A stretch of DNA of 64,000 bases from Streptomyces sp. SLBN-31 (GTDB lineage Bacteria > Actinomycetota > Actinomycetes > Streptomycetales > Streptomycetaceae), in contig NZ_VFNC01000003.1 in assembly GCF_006715395.1 (NCBI RefSeq), positions 496,001 to 560,000 on the forward strand, written 5' to 3'. Below are positions 34,037-43,648 of this stretch, one piece after another. The translations under genes were made by a program, and so were the position numbers. Numbering within the stretch: the first letter of the stretch is position 1; each line of letters opens with the position of its first letter. The notes beneath the pieces are model-generated. The model searched no databases. It had not been told where the DNA came from and saw only the letters and a list, made by a program, of their open reading frames with translations.

Positions 34037-37000
34037 ATGTCTACGCACCCTGCCCCCGATGCCCCGGCCCTCGGCACCCTCGCCTCCCGCCTGACCGAGC
34101 TGTCCCTGCGCGACGCGCACCGGCTCGGGCGCAGGCTCGAAGGCGCGCGCAAGATCCGTAAGCCGGAGGCCCGTGCCGCCGTGCTCGGCGAGATCGAGGC
34201 GGAGGTCGCCCGGGCCGAGGAGCGCATCCGCGGGCGGCGAGGTCGCGTGCCCGCGATCACCTACCCCGAGCAGCTGCCGGTCAGCCAGAAGAAGGACGTC
34301 ATCGCGGAGGCCATCCGCGACCACCAGGTCGTCATCGTGGCCGGTGAGACCGGGTCCGGCAAGACGACCCAGATCCCGAAGATCTGCCTGGAACTGGGCC
34401 GGGGCGTGCGCGGCATGATCGGCCACACCCAGCCCCGTCGTATCGCCGCGCGCACGGTCGCGGAGCGGGTGGCGGAGGAGATGGACACCCCCCTCGGCGA
34501 GGCCGTCGGCTGGAAGGTCCGCTTCACCGACCAGGTCAACCCGGACGCCACCTTCATCAAGCTGATGACGGACGGCATCCTGCTCGCCGAGATCCAGACC
34601 GACCGCGAGCTGCGCGCCTACGACACGATCATCATCGACGAGGCCCACGAGCGGTCCCTCAACATCGACTTCCTGCTCGGGTATCTCGCCCAGCTGCTGC
34701 CCAAGCGGCCCGACCTGAAGGTCGTCATCACCTCGGCGACCATCGACCCCGAGCGTTTCTCCCGGCACTTCGGCGACGCTCCGATCATCGAGGTCAGCGG
34801 GCGGACTTATCCGGTGGAGGTGCGCTACCGCCCTCTGCTGGAGGAGGACTCCGAGGACGCCGACCGGGACCAGATCACCGCGATCACGGACGCCGTCGAG
34901 GAGCTGATGGGCGAGGGGAAGGGCGACATCCTGGTATTCCTCTCCGGTGAGCGGGAGATCCGGGACACGGCGGACGCGCTCACGAAGAAGCAGTACCGCT
35001 TCACCGAGGTTCTGCCGCTCTACGCCCGGCTCTCGCACGCCGAGCAGCACCGCGTCTTCCAGCAGCACACCGGGCGCAGGATCGTTCTGGCGACCAACGT
35101 CGCCGAGACGTCCCTGACGGTCCCCGGCATCAAGTACGTCATCGACCCGGGCTTCGCCCGGATCAGCCGCTACAGCCACCGCACCAAGGTGCAGCGGCTG
35201 CCCATCGAACCGATCAGCCAGGCCAGCGCCAACCAGCGCAAGGGGCGCTGCGGTCGTACCAGCGACGGCATCTGCATCCGGCTGTACTCCGAGGACGACT
35301 TCCTCGCCCGCCCGGAGTTCACGGACGCGGAGATCCTCCGTACGAACCTCGCCTCCGTCATCCTGCAGATGACCGCGGCCGGCCTCGGCGACATCGAGAA
35401 GTTCCCCTTCATCGATCCGCCGGACCACCGCAACATCCGCGACGGTGTGCAGCTGCTGCAGGAGCTGGGGGCGCTCGACGCGGCCGAGAAGGACCCGCGC
35501 AAGCGGCTGACGCAGACCGGCCGCAAGCTCGCCCAGCTGCCCGTCGACCCCCGGCTGGCACGGATGGTCCTGGAGGCCGACAAGAACGGCTGTGTCCGCG
35601 AGGTCATGGTCATAGCCGCGGCGCTGTCCATCCAGGACCCGCGCGAACGGCCCGCGGACAAGCAGGCGCAGGCCGACCAGCAGCACGCCCGCTTCAAGGA
35701 CGAGACCAGCGACTTCCTGGCCTACCTCAACCTCTGGCGGTACATCCGCGAACAGCAGAAGGAGCGGGGCTCCAGCTCCTTCCGCCGGATGTGCAAGCAG
35801 GAGTATCTGAACTTCCTGCGCATCCGCGAATGGCAGGACATCTACTCCCAACTGCGCACCGTCGCCAAGCAGATGGGCATCCACCTCAACGAGGACGACG
35901 CCCCCGGCGACCGCGTCCACGTCTCGCTGCTGGCCGGTCTGCTCTCGCACATCGGCATGAAGGACGTCAAGGACGGCGCGAAGAACGAGTACCTGGGCGC
36001 CCGCAACGCCAAGTTCGCGATCTTCCCCGGTTCGGCGCTGTTCAAGAAGCCGCCGCGGTTCGTGATGTCGGCGGAACTGGTGGAGACCTCGCGCCTGTGG
36101 GCCCGCGTCAACGCGAAGATCGAGCCCGAGTGGGTCGAACCCCTCGCCGGCCACCTCCTCAAGCGCACCTACAGCGAACCGCACTGGGAGAAGGACCAGG
36201 CGGCCGTCATGGCGTACGAGAAGGTCACGCTCTACGGCGTCCCGATCATCGCCCAGCGCAAGGTGAACTACGGCCGTATCGACCCCGAGGCCTCCCGCGA
36301 GCTGTTCATCCGCAACGCTCTCGTCGAGGGCGACTGGCGCACCCACCACAAGTTCTTCGCCGACAACCGCAGGCTGCTGAGCGAGGTGGAGGAGCTCGAA
36401 CACCGCGCCCGGCGCCGGGACATCGTCGTCGACGACGAGACGCTCTTCGACTTCTACGACGCCCGGGTGCCCGAACACGTGGTCTCCGGCGCCCACTTCG
36501 ACTCCTGGTGGAAGCGCAAGCGGCACGAGCAGCCGGAGTACCTGGACTTCGAGCGCGAGATGCTCATCCGGGAGTCGGCGGAGGCGGTCACCAAGGCCGA
36601 CTACCCGGACTCCTGGCGGCAGGGCGGCCTGAAGTTCCGGGTGACGTACCAGTTCGAGCCGGGCGCGGACGCGGACGGTGTGACGGTCCACATCCCGCTG
36701 CATGTCCTCAACCAGGTCGAGGACGAGGGATTCGACTGGCAGATCCCGGGCCTGAGGGAGGAGTTGGTGACGGAGCTGATCCGCTCCCTGCCGAAGCCGA
36801 TCCGCCGCCACTACGTGCCGGCCCCGAACTTCGCCAAGAGGTTCCTGGACGCGGCCGTACCCCTCCAGGAGCCGCTGACGACGACCATGGCGCGCGAGCT
36901 GAGGCGCATGGTCGGTGTCCCCTTCACCGCCGAGGACTTCGACTGGTCGAGGGTGCCGGACCATCTGCGCGTCACCTTCCGGATCGTGGACGAACGGCGT

Positions 37001-37990
37001 CGCAAACTGGCCGAGGACAAGGACCTGGAGGTGCTGCGGCTGCGACTGCGGCCCAAGGCACGCCAGGCCCTGTCCCAGGCGGCCGCGGCGACGGCGGAGC
37101 GTACCGGCGGGGAGTCGCTGGAACGCTCCGGCCTGACCGACTGGACGATCGGCTCCCTCACCCGCGTCTTCGAGACGCGCCGCGCCGGGCAGCCGGTGAA
37201 GGCGTTCCCGGCGCTGGTCGACGACGGCGACACCGTCTCCGTACGCCTCTTCGACACGGAGGCGGAGCAGGCGGAGGCGATGTGGAAGGGCACGCGCCGC
37301 CTCATCCTGCGCAACATCCCGGTGAACCCGGCGAAGTTCGCGTCCGAGAAGCTGACGAACGCCCAGAAGCTCGCCCTGTCCGCCAATCCGCACGGCTCCA
37401 TCCAGGCCCTCTTCGACGACTGCGCGATGGCCGCGGCCGACAAGCTGATCCGGGACTTCGGGGGGCCGGTGTGGGACGAGGAGTCGTACCGGAAGCTGTA
37501 CGAGAAGGTCCGCGCCGAGATCGTGGACACCACGGTCCGCACCGTGGGCCAGGTGCAGCAGGTGCTGGCCGCCTGGCAGGCCTGTGAGCGCCGTCTGAAG
37601 GCCGTCCGCAGTCCGGTCCTGCTGCCGAACCTGCAGGACGTACGCGCCCAGCTGGACGCCCTCGTGAAGCCCGGCTTCGTCACCGAGGCCGGTCTGCGCC
37701 GCCTTCCCGATCTGATGCGGTATCTGGTCGCCGCGGACCGCCGCCTCCAGCAGATGCCGACCAACGTCCAGCGCGACACCACGCGCATGGAGAAGGTCCA
37801 CGAGATGCGGGACGAGTACGCCTGGCTTCTGGAGCAGCTGCCCCAGGGCCGCCCGGTGCCGTCCTCCGTCACCGACATCCGCTGGATGCTGGAGGAGCTC
37901 CGGGTCAGCTATTTCGCGCACGCGTTGGGCACGGCGTACCCGATCTCGGACAAGCGGATCGTGAAGGCGATCGACGCGGCCGCACCGTAA
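34037..37990 (+). CDS. hrpA: ATP-dependent RNA helicase HrpA (DEAH-box)
   Basis: A 1317-residue DEAH-box helicase, normal for the family. Motifs in order: Walker A AGETGSGKTTQIPKICLEL, TQPRRIAARTVAERVAEEM, DEAHERSLNIDFLLGYL, VITSATIDPERFSRHFG, ATNVAETSLTVPGIKYVID and QRKGRCGRTSDGICIRLYSE. The C-terminal half is the HrpA-specific region with an OB-fold and the long DUF3418-type domain (FEPGADADGVTVHIPLHVLN). HrpA acts on mRNA and on stalled ribosomes in E. coli. The ATG at 34037 starts a single-gene unit. Identical tRNA-Asp genes lie upstream and downstream. Confidence 0.95.
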   Translation: MSTHPAPDAPALGTLASRLTELSLRDAHRLGRRLEGARKIRKPEARAAVLGEIEAEVARAEERIRGRRGRVPAITYPEQLPVSQKKDVIAEAIRDHQVVIVAGETGSGKTTQIPKICLELGRGVRGMIGHTQPRRIAARTVAERVAEEMDTPLGEAVGWKVRFTDQVNPDATFIKLMTDGILLAEIQTDRELRAYDTIIIDEAHERSLNIDFLLGYLAQLLPKRPDLKVVITSATIDPERFSRHFGDAPIIEVSGRTYPVEVRYRPLLEEDSEDADRDQITAITDAVEELMGEGKGDILVFLSGEREIRDTADALTKKQYRFTEVLPLYARLSHAEQHRVFQQHTGRRIVLATNVAETSLTVPGIKYVIDPGFARISRYSHRTKVQRLPIEPISQASANQRKGRCGRTSDGICIRLYSEDDFLARPEFTDAEILRTNLASVILQMTAAGLGDIEKFPFIDPPDHRNIRDGVQLLQELGALDAAEKDPRKRLTQTGRKLAQLPVDPRLARMVLEADKNGCVREVMVIAAALSIQDPRERPADKQAQADQQHARFKDETSDFLAYLNLWRYIREQQKERGSSSFRRMCKQEYLNFLRIREWQDIYSQLRTVAKQMGIHLNEDDAPGDRVHVSLLAGLLSHIGMKDVKDGAKNEYLGARNAKFAIFPGSALFKKPPRFVMSAELVETSRLWARVNAKIEPEWVEPLAGHLLKRTYSEPHWEKDQAAVMAYEKVTLYGVPIIAQRKVNYGRIDPEASRELFIRNALVEGDWRTHHKFFADNRRLLSEVEELEHRARRRDIVVDDETLFDFYDARVPEHVVSGAHFDSWWKRKRHEQPEYLDFEREMLIRESAEAVTKADYPDSWRQGGLKFRVTYQFEPGADADGVTVHIPLHVLNQVEDEGFDWQIPGLREELVTELIRSLPKPIRRHYVPAPNFAKRFLDAAVPLQEPLTTTMARELRRMVGVPFTAEDFDWSRVPDHLRVTFRIVDERRRKLAEDKDLEVLRLRLRPKARQALSQAAAATAERTGGESLERSGLTDWTIGSLTRVFETRRAGQPVKAFPALVDDGDTVSVRLFDTEAEQAEAMWKGTRRLILRNIPVNPAKFASEKLTNAQKLALSANPHGSIQALFDDCAMAAADKLIRDFGGPVWDEESYRKLYEKVRAEIVDTTVRTVGQVQQVLAAWQACERRLKAVRSPVLLPNLQDVRAQLDALVKPGFVTEAGLRRLPDLMRYLVAADRRLQQMPTNVQRDTTRMEKVHEMRDEYAWLLEQLPQGRPVPSSVTDIRWMLEELRVSYFAHALGTAYPISDKRIVKAIDAAAP

Positions 37991-38084
37991 TCGGCTACGT
38001 ACGGAGGGTGAGTTCGACCAGGGGGCTCACCCTCCTGTACAGTCTCTTCTCGCAGCGCAACGCACGAATAGCGCCGCGAAACCT

Positions 38085-38159
38085 GGTCCTGTGGAGCAGT
38101 TTGGAGTGCTCGCCACCCTGTCAAGGTGGAGGCCGCGGGTTCAAATCCCGTCAGGACCG
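38085..38159 (+). tRNA. tRNA-Asp (GUC), copy 2
   Basis: Same 75-base sequence as the copy at 33755-33829, with acceptor GGTCCTG / CAGGACC and anticodon GUC. It stands alone downstream of hrpA. Confidence 0.95.
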
Positions 38160-38170
38160 CAGTGAAGAAG

Positions 38171-38206
38171 GAAGGGCCCGCACCCTACGGGGGTTGCGGG
38201 CCCTTC
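38171..38206 (+). terminator. terminator after tRNA-Asp copy 2
   Basis: 12-bp perfect stem (GAAGGGCCCGCA / TGCGGGCCCTTC) starting 12 bases after the tRNA, with a 12-base loop. Confidence 0.78.
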
Positions 38207-38234
38207 TTCATGCCCCGCCAACTCGCCACCCTGT

Positions 38235-38263
38235 AGCCCGGATCTTCGGATCCGGGCTCTTTT
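38235..38263 (+). terminator. second intrinsic terminator, UUCG tetraloop
   Basis: AGCCCGGATC / GATCCGGGCT stem closed by a TTCG tetraloop and followed by CTTTTG. It is a textbook rho-independent terminator, backing up the one just upstream. Confidence 0.85.
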
Positions 38264-38381
38264 GCACTTTCGGTTCCGTGTTCACACAGACCCCCCGGCG
38301 CCCCACGCCGTCTTGACGGCGTCTTCATCCGTCGGTACCCAGAAACCAGGGCCCTTTCCCCGTGGGTCCTGGAGGTGGCGT

Positions 38382-38573
38382 ATGGCGGCTTCGGTGAGGC
38401 ATGAGACGCGAGCCCTGCTCCGTGCGCATCTGTCGGCCGCCTCGTCGTACCGCCATCTGACCCGTCACTGCCCGATCTGCCACCACCTGCAGCGGCTGGC
38501 GATGGACTCCGCGCCGAGGGCCGCGGAAGCGCCGGACGCGGTGGCCGGGGAAGAGACTCCCGCCGGTGCGTGA
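38382..38573 (+). CDS. small conserved Streptomyces protein (DUF6274-like)
   Basis: A 63-residue protein with an ATG at 38382 preceded by GGAGGTGGCGT, an excellent ribosome-binding site. The sequence has a helix (RHETRALLRAHLSAASSYRH) and a CPICHHLQRL stretch that could bind a metal with nearby His residues. I recognise it as resembling a small uncharacterised Streptomyces family. No function is known. The longer frame from 38262 runs through terminator DNA and is not the real start. Confidence 0.65.
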   Translation: MAASVRHETRALLRAHLSAASSYRHLTRHCPICHHLQRLAMDSAPRAAEAPDAVAGEETPAGA

Positions 38574-39045
38574 GCGCGTGCTTCGCCCAACACCCGTACG
38601 CCCGGGGGACGCTGGAGCGTCCGCCTCCTTTAGCGCACTCGCGGCGGCAGCAACAAGCGGCGCGCCGTGTGACGGGTGTCACCGCATGAGTTTCTGAAAC
38701 CGAGGTACTTACACCTCACCTACAACAGGTCAATTTAATATGTGCAATTGCACCACCCTGGGCGGGTCCCCCCGAGGCCGCCCACAGGAGATCCGACAGC
38801 CCTCCCCAGACTCCGACAAGCCCGCTCACAGGGCCGGCCGGGAGATCGGACCGCGCGCACAAAAAAGATCGCGCTGGACCCGGCGGAGTCCAGCGCGATC
38901 GACGACGCACCCTGTTGCTTGCTCGAAAAGTCCCGATGGGCTTGGGCGTGGGTCCTGTTGGGGCAGAACCCGCGTCGCTTGGAGCTAGGGTTCGGGCAAC
39001 TCGGCGCAGTTTGGGGACCTGCCGGTTTGCCCTGTTATGGAGTTG
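38574..39045. other. non-coding stretch between the small gene and bldC
   Basis: About 470 bases without a supported gene. It contains the bldC 3' untranslated region and its terminator (38861-38900). An AT-rich patch at 38700-38745 could be a promoter, but no gene follows it convincingly. Confidence 0.5.
38861..38900 (-). terminator. rho-independent terminator of bldC
   Basis: On the minus strand a perfect 13-bp stem (GATCGCGCTGGAC / GTCCAGCGCGATC, 8-base loop) is followed by six T residues. It lies about 145 bases beyond the bldC stop codon. Confidence 0.88.
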
Positions 39046-39252
39046 TCAGGCCTCGCTGCGCTGCTGGGGGATGCCCGCGAGCAGAGCACGGACCTCCGCC
39101 TCGCGGTAGCGGCGGTGCCCGCCGAGCGTACGGATCGAAGTGAGCTTTCCGGCCTTCGCCCACCGCGTGACCGTCTTGGGGTCGACGCGGAACATGGTGG
39201 CGACCTCAGCCGGGGTCAGCAGCGGCTCGGCATCAGGGGTGCGAGCGGTCAT
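39046..39252 (-). CDS. bldC: developmental regulator BldC (MerR-like winged helix)
   Basis: A 68-residue DNA-binding protein consisting of little more than a MerR-type winged helix. The helix-turn-helix is LLTPAEVATMFRVDPKTVTR, followed by WAKAGKLTSIRTLGGHRRYR and the short C-terminal helix EAEVRALLAGIPQQ. In Streptomyces BldC holds back development and binds direct repeats cooperatively, controlling many sporulation genes. The length and sequence match the known protein closely. It is a single-gene transcript with a long 5' intergenic region and a long 3' untranslated region. Confidence 0.97.
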   Translation of the reverse strand: MTARTPDAEPLLTPAEVATMFRVDPKTVTRWAKAGKLTSIRTLGGHRRYREAEVRALLAGIPQQRSEA

Positions 39253-39760
39253 GAGCGGCCTCCTCGGGAGAACCGAACCTTCTCGGTTCTTTCCTCTAAA
39301 TTCTGCACCTTGACCCGCGTTGCCCGAAATGGTGGACGCGGGTCGAGTCGGTTATAGGACGAACGGCTTGTCCTCGGCACTACAACTACACCATCTGTCC
39401 AGCCGCGTCGGCCAAACCGATGGAATTGCCCTCCAGGTGTTCATCAGCGACGGAACCCGATGGACCATGCCATAGCGGACAGTCACGCCACTGTGACGAT
39501 CAGTCACAGGACGATCAGGAGTCACCAGACCCCCCAAAGCGTGCAATGCGGACGGAGTCCTCCCCGGACTCCTTGTCCTATTTTGGCATGAGGAGGGGCA
39601 AGCGACGCAAGGGCCGGGAACGTGCGGTCCGTCACGCTCGACACATAAGCCCGGATCGGGCCGTACGTCCGATGTTGACGACACCTCAGTAACCTCGGTG
39701 CGAGGACGAAACCCCAAAACGGGCGATTCGTCAAACGCCAGTTCGTTACCTAAGGCGGCG
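39253..39760. other. bldC upstream region
   Basis: About 500 bases between the bldC start and the next gene's stop. It is AT-richer than its surroundings at 39260-39310 and 39350-39440, as expected for the bldC promoter. Short frames (39420-39692 plus, 39352-39717 minus) show no family features, good starts or codon bias, so I call no gene. Confidence 0.45.
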
Positions 39761-40603
39761 CTAGTTCGCCGACCGCCGGTCCCTGACGGACCGCCAACGC
39801 TCCACCAGCCGCGCGTACGCCTCCCCCGCGGCCGCCCCGTCCCCGCGACGCAGCGCCTCGATGCCCTCGGCCACGTCGGCCGCCGAGTGGTCGTCCTCCA
39901 GCTCGCCGGCCGGCAGGGTGTGCACCAGGCCTCCGTAGTCCAGTTCCACCAGCGAGCGGGGGTGGAACTCCTCCAGCCAGCGCCCCACGTCCAGCAGACC
40001 GTCGATGAGCGGCCCCTCGTCGAAGGCCTCCTTCAGCGCCCGCAGGGCCCGCGCCACGCGCCGCCGGGCCTGCACCATCGGCGTGCGGTAGCGCAGCATC
40101 GGCGGGATGTCGCCGGAGCCCTTGTCGAAGCGCCGCTCCTCGTCGGCGACCAGCACGAACCAGTGCAGCGGCACCTGCCAGGTCCCCGTGCGGATCCAGG
40201 GCCGCGCGTCCGGGTTGCGCACCAGCCAGCGCTCGTAGTCCTGGGTCGCCTGCCGTCGTACGACCTCCGGCAGCACCGCGTCCAGGACCGGTGCGGGCAG
40301 TTCCCCGGCCAGCTCCTGCAGCGCCTGCCAGCCGCGCAGCCGGGTGCGCCACGGGCACACGCACACCACGCCGTCCACCTCCAGCACGAACGCGTCGCTG
40401 CTCTCGTGCACCGGCACCGGGACGGGCGGGGTGGGCAGCAGGTCGGCGAGGGAGCGGCGCAGTTCGTCCTGGTACGAGGGTCGGTCGGGGCGGCTGGCGT
40501 AGCGGGCCCAGTGGCCGCGCTCGGGCTCGGGGAAGGCGGCCAGCGGTTCGTAGACGCGCAGATACGTCGCGTACGGGACGATCACCGAGGACACCTTGGG
40601 CAC
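39761..40603 (-). CDS. conserved actinobacterial protein of unknown function
   Basis: A 280-residue soluble protein, from the GTG at 40603, which follows GGGAGGGAGCAGGC. It has no signal peptide or membrane segment. Distinct stretches are [20 protein letters not shown] near the start, [20 protein letters not shown] and [13 protein letters not shown] in the middle, and [14 protein letters not shown] near the C-terminus. It occupies the conserved position between bldC and vdh in streptomycetes. I recognise no domain. The frame extends to 40672 but without a comparable start site. Confidence 0.75.
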   Translation of the reverse strand: MPKVSSVIVPYATYLRVYEPLAAFPEPERGHWARYASRPDRPSYQDELRRSLADLLPTPPVPVPVHESSDAFVLEVDGVVCVCPWRTRLRGWQALQELAGELPAPVLDAVLPEVVRRQATQDYERWLVRNPDARPWIRTGTWQVPLHWFVLVADEERRFDKGSGDIPPMLRYRTPMVQARRRVARALRALKEAFDEGPLIDGLLDVGRWLEEFHPRSLVELDYGGLVHTLPAGELEDDHSAADVAEGIEALRRGDGAAAGEAYARLVERWRSVRDRRSAN

Positions 40604-40824
40604 GCCTGCTCCCTCCCCCGCCCACCACCGGGAAAACCTGCGGAACCCGCCACGAATCCACGGGAAATCCATGCAAATCGTCGCACGGGCCCTCCCGTGG
40701 GGTGAGTGATCCCCACCACTGCCCCGATGGCGGTCCCCGCAGGCTCTACCCTCGTCCTCACAGGCCCCGCCACCCGTACGGGAGCCCAGTCCACCCGCCG
40801 CTCTTTACCTCAGGAGTCACCACA

Positions 40825-41928
40825 GTGACCGACGTGACCGGCGCACCTGCTGATGTACTGCACACCCTGTTCCACTCGGACCAGGGCGGACATGAGCAAG
40901 TCGTGCTCTGCCAGGACCGTGCCAGCGGTCTGAAGGCCGTCATCGCCATCCACTCCACCGCCCTGGGCCCGGCCCTCGGCGGCACGCGTTTCTACCCCTA
41001 CGCCACCGAGGCGGAGGCCGTCGCCGACGCGCTGAACCTCGCGCGCGGGATGTCGTACAAGAACGCCATGGCCGGTCTCGACCACGGCGGCGGCAAGGCC
41101 GTGATCATCGGCGATCCGGAGCGCGACAAGACCGAGGAGCTGCTGCTCGCCTACGGGCGGATGGTCGCCTCCCTCGGCGGCCGGTACGTCACCGCCTGCG
41201 ACGTCGGCACCTATGTCGCCGACATGGACGTCGTCGCCCGCGAGTGCCGCTGGACCACGGGCCGCTCGCCCGAGAACGGCGGCGCCGGCGACTCCTCCGT
41301 GCTGACCGCCTACGGCGTCTACCAGGGCATGCGGGCCAGCGCCCAGCACCTGTGGGGCGACCCCTCGCTGCGCGGCCGCAAGGTCGGCATCGCGGGCGTC
41401 GGCAAGGTCGGCCACCACCTGGTGCGGCACCTGCGCGACGAGGGCGCCGAGGTCGTGATCACGGACGTCCGCGAAGAGGCCGTGGGGCGGATCCTGGCGG
41501 CCCATCCGGAGGGCGTGACGGCCGTCGCCGACACCGCCACCCTGATCCGGGTCCAGGACCTGGACATCTACGCCCCGTGCGCGCTCGGCGGAGCCCTGAA
41601 CGACGACACCGTGCCGGCGCTCACCGCCAAGGTGGTCTGCGGGGCGGCCAACAACCAGCTCGCCCATCCGGGCGTGGAGAAGGACCTCGCCGACCGCGCG
41701 ATCCTCTACGCGCCGGACTACGTGGTGAACGCCGGCGGTGTCATCCAGGTCGCCGACGAGCTGCACGGCTTCGACTTCGAGCGGTGCAGGGCGAAGGCGG
41801 CGAAGATCTTCGACACCACGCTCGCCATATTCGCTCGTGCGAAGACGGACGGGATTCCGCCGGCCGCCGCGGCCGACCGGATCGCGGAACAGCGGATGCA
41901 CGAGGCCACCACGAAGCGGGCGCTCTGA
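40825..41928 (+). CDS. vdh: valine/leucine (branched-chain amino acid) dehydrogenase
   Basis: NAD-dependent oxidative deamination of valine (and leucine/isoleucine) to the 2-oxo acid, supplying branched-chain precursors for fatty acids and polyketides. The protein is 367 residues from a GTG at 40825, with AGGAG upstream. The Glu/Leu/Phe/Val dehydrogenase domain shows [20 protein letters not shown], the catalytic Lys region [17 protein letters not shown], the NAD-binding [13 protein letters not shown] and [17 protein letters not shown]. It matches Streptomyces Vdh in length and position. Confidence 0.93.
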   Translation: MTDVTGAPADVLHTLFHSDQGGHEQVVLCQDRASGLKAVIAIHSTALGPALGGTRFYPYATEAEAVADALNLARGMSYKNAMAGLDHGGGKAVIIGDPERDKTEELLLAYGRMVASLGGRYVTACDVGTYVADMDVVARECRWTTGRSPENGGAGDSSVLTAYGVYQGMRASAQHLWGDPSLRGRKVGIAGVGKVGHHLVRHLRDEGAEVVITDVREEAVGRILAAHPEGVTAVADTATLIRVQDLDIYAPCALGGALNDDTVPALTAKVVCGAANNQLAHPGVEKDLADRAILYAPDYVVNAGGVIQVADELHGFDFERCRAKAAKIFDTTLAIFARAKTDGIPPAAAADRIAEQRMHEATTKRAL

Positions 41929-42208
41929 CGTTTGGCCGGTACCCGTCGGCGGGCACTTAGAGAGAACTCTCACGTTCGTCGGCGGGTCGGCCGCCGAGAA
42001 GTGGTTAAAATCGCGATTGACCAGCGAGGACAGGGCGCCTCGAGGGTCCTGGGCACACGCTGCCCCTGCGGGCGACGTACCGTATGGGCGTGGGCTCAGG
42101 TACCGTGGAAGCCCTACGGACCGGCCTCTCCACGGAGAGTCCGTTCCAGATCATGAACGCGTGTCAGACTCTGGGGCCGTCGAGCCCCGTCGTTGAGGGG
42201 GTCGAGCC

Positions 42209-42466
42209 ATGGGGCGCGGCCGGGCCAAGGCCAAGCAGACGAAGGTCGCCCGCCAGCTGAAGTACAACAGCGGCGGGACTGACCTCTCACGCCTGGCCGA
42301 GGAGCTGGGCGCATCGTCGACATCGAATCAGTCACCCAACGGTGACCATTTCGAGGACGATGGGCAGGACGACGACGACCTGTACTCACGTTATGCCGAC
42401 CTCTATGAGGACGACGACGACGAGGACGAGGGCGGAAACCCTTCACAACAGCGTCGCGGCGCTTGA
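42209..42466 (+). CDS. DUF3073 family small acidic protein
   Basis: An 85-residue protein conserved in actinobacteria. The basic N-terminus (GRGRAKAKQTKVARQLKYNS) is followed by an acidic C-terminal half (EDDGQDDDDLYSRYADLYED). The split charge distribution suggests a nucleic-acid or ribosome-associated role, but none is established. It sits between vdh and the convergent purM, and shares a bidirectional terminator with purM. Confidence 0.9.
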   Translation: MGRGRAKAKQTKVARQLKYNSGGTDLSRLAEELGASSTSNQSPNGDHFEDDGQDDDDLYSRYADLYEDDDDEDEGGNPSQQRRGA

Positions 42467-42483
42467 CGTTGCATTGAGCACCT

Positions 42484-42515
42484 ACCCGGTCGGTGACCTC
42501 GGTCACCGACCGGGT
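42484..42515. terminator. bidirectional terminator between the DUF3073 gene and purM
   Basis: Perfect 15-bp stem ACCCGGTCGGTGACC / GGTCACCGACCGGGT with a 2-base centre, placed 18-20 bases from both stop codons of the converging genes. Confidence 0.8.
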
Positions 42516-42535
42516 TCTGTGCTGCCCGCCTCGGA

Positions 42536-43603
42536 TCAGCCGGCGTAGTCCCCGACGAGGGCGGCACCGGTGGTGTGCTCGCCCCGCTCGGTGATCTCGC
42601 CCGCGACCCACGCCTCGACACCCCGGTCCGCCAGTGTGGCCAGCGCCACGTCCGTGGACTCCTCGGGCACGATCGCGATCATGCCGACGCCCATGTTGAG
42701 CGTCTTCTCCAGCTCCAGCCGCTCGACCTGCCCCGTCTTTCCGACCAGGTCGAAGATCGGGGCCGGGGTCCAGGTGGAGCGGTCCACGATCGCGTGCAGG
42801 CCGTCCGGGATCACCCGGGCCAGGTTGGCGGCGAGCCCGCCACCGGTGACGTGGCTGAACGCGTGCACGTCCGTGGTGCGCGTCAGGGCCAGGCAGTCCA
42901 GGGAGTAGATCCTGGTCGGCTCCAGCAGTTCCTCGCCGAGGGTGCGGCCGAGTTCCTCGACCCGCGCCTCCAGGGACAGGCCCGCCTGGTTCAGCAGGAC
43001 GTGCCGGACGAGCGAGTACCCGTTCGAGTGAAGCCCGGAGGCGGCCATGGCGATGACCGTGTCGCCCGTACGGATGCGATCCGCGCCCAGCAGCCGGTCG
43101 GCCTCCACGACGCCCGTACCGGCTCCGGCGACGTCGAAGTCGTCCTCGCCGAGCAGACCCGGGTGTTCGGCCGTCTCGCCGCCCACCAGGGCGCACCCGG
43201 CCAGCACACAGCCCTCCGCGATGCCCTTGACGATCGCGGCGACCCGCTCGGGGTGGACCTTGCCCACGCAGATGTAGTCGGTCATGAACAGCGGCTCGGC
43301 ACCGCACACCACGATGTCGTCCATGACCATCGCGACCAGGTCGTGGCCGATGGTGTCGTACACGCCCAGCTGACGGGCGATGTCGACCTTCGTGCCCACG
43401 CCGTCGGTGGCGGAGGCGAGCAGCGGGCGCTCGTAGTTCTTCAGGGCGGAGGCGTCGAAGAGGCCGGCGAAGCCGCCGAGGCCGCCGAGGACCTCGGGGC
43501 GCTGCGTCTTCTTCACCCACTCCTTCATGAGCTCCACGGCGCGGTCGCCCGCTTCGATGTCGACGCCCGCGGCTGCGTAGCTGGCACCAGTTGTCTCAGA
43601 CAT
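42536..43603 (-). CDS. purM: phosphoribosylformylglycinamidine cyclo-ligase (AIR synthetase)
   Basis: Fifth step of de novo purine synthesis: ATP-dependent closure of FGAM to aminoimidazole ribotide. The protein is 355 residues, the normal length. Motifs include SYAAAGVDIEAGDRAVELMK, the substrate-binding LLASATDGVGTKVDIARQLG, ALVGGETAEHPGLLGEDDFD and FSHVTGGGLAANLARVIPDG. It lies 45 bases downstream of purF on the same strand, so the two form an operon. Confidence 0.97.
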   Translation of the reverse strand: MSETTGASYAAAGVDIEAGDRAVELMKEWVKKTQRPEVLGGLGGFAGLFDASALKNYERPLLASATDGVGTKVDIARQLGVYDTIGHDLVAMVMDDIVVCGAEPLFMTDYICVGKVHPERVAAIVKGIAEGCVLAGCALVGGETAEHPGLLGEDDFDVAGAGTGVVEADRLLGADRIRTGDTVIAMAASGLHSNGYSLVRHVLLNQAGLSLEARVEELGRTLGEELLEPTRIYSLDCLALTRTTDVHAFSHVTGGGLAANLARVIPDGLHAIVDRSTWTPAPIFDLVGKTGQVERLELEKTLNMGVGMIAIVPEESTDVALATLADRGVEAWVAGEITERGEHTTGAALVGDYAG

Positions 43604-43648
43604 GGCAGTAGAGAACTTTCGTGTCGTACGGCAGGTGTTTCGGGCGGT

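Noticed and set aside
33866..37921. 1351-residue minus-strand frame opposite hrpA
   Set aside because: Antisense shadow of a clear DEAH helicase gene.
38740..39143. Overlapping plus-strand frames across the bldC terminator and bldC gene
   Set aside because: They run through the perfect bldC terminator and antisense to bldC.
39352..39717. Short overlapping frames upstream of bldC
   Set aside because: No ribosome-binding site, no codon bias and no family resemblance; AT-rich promoter DNA is the better explanation.
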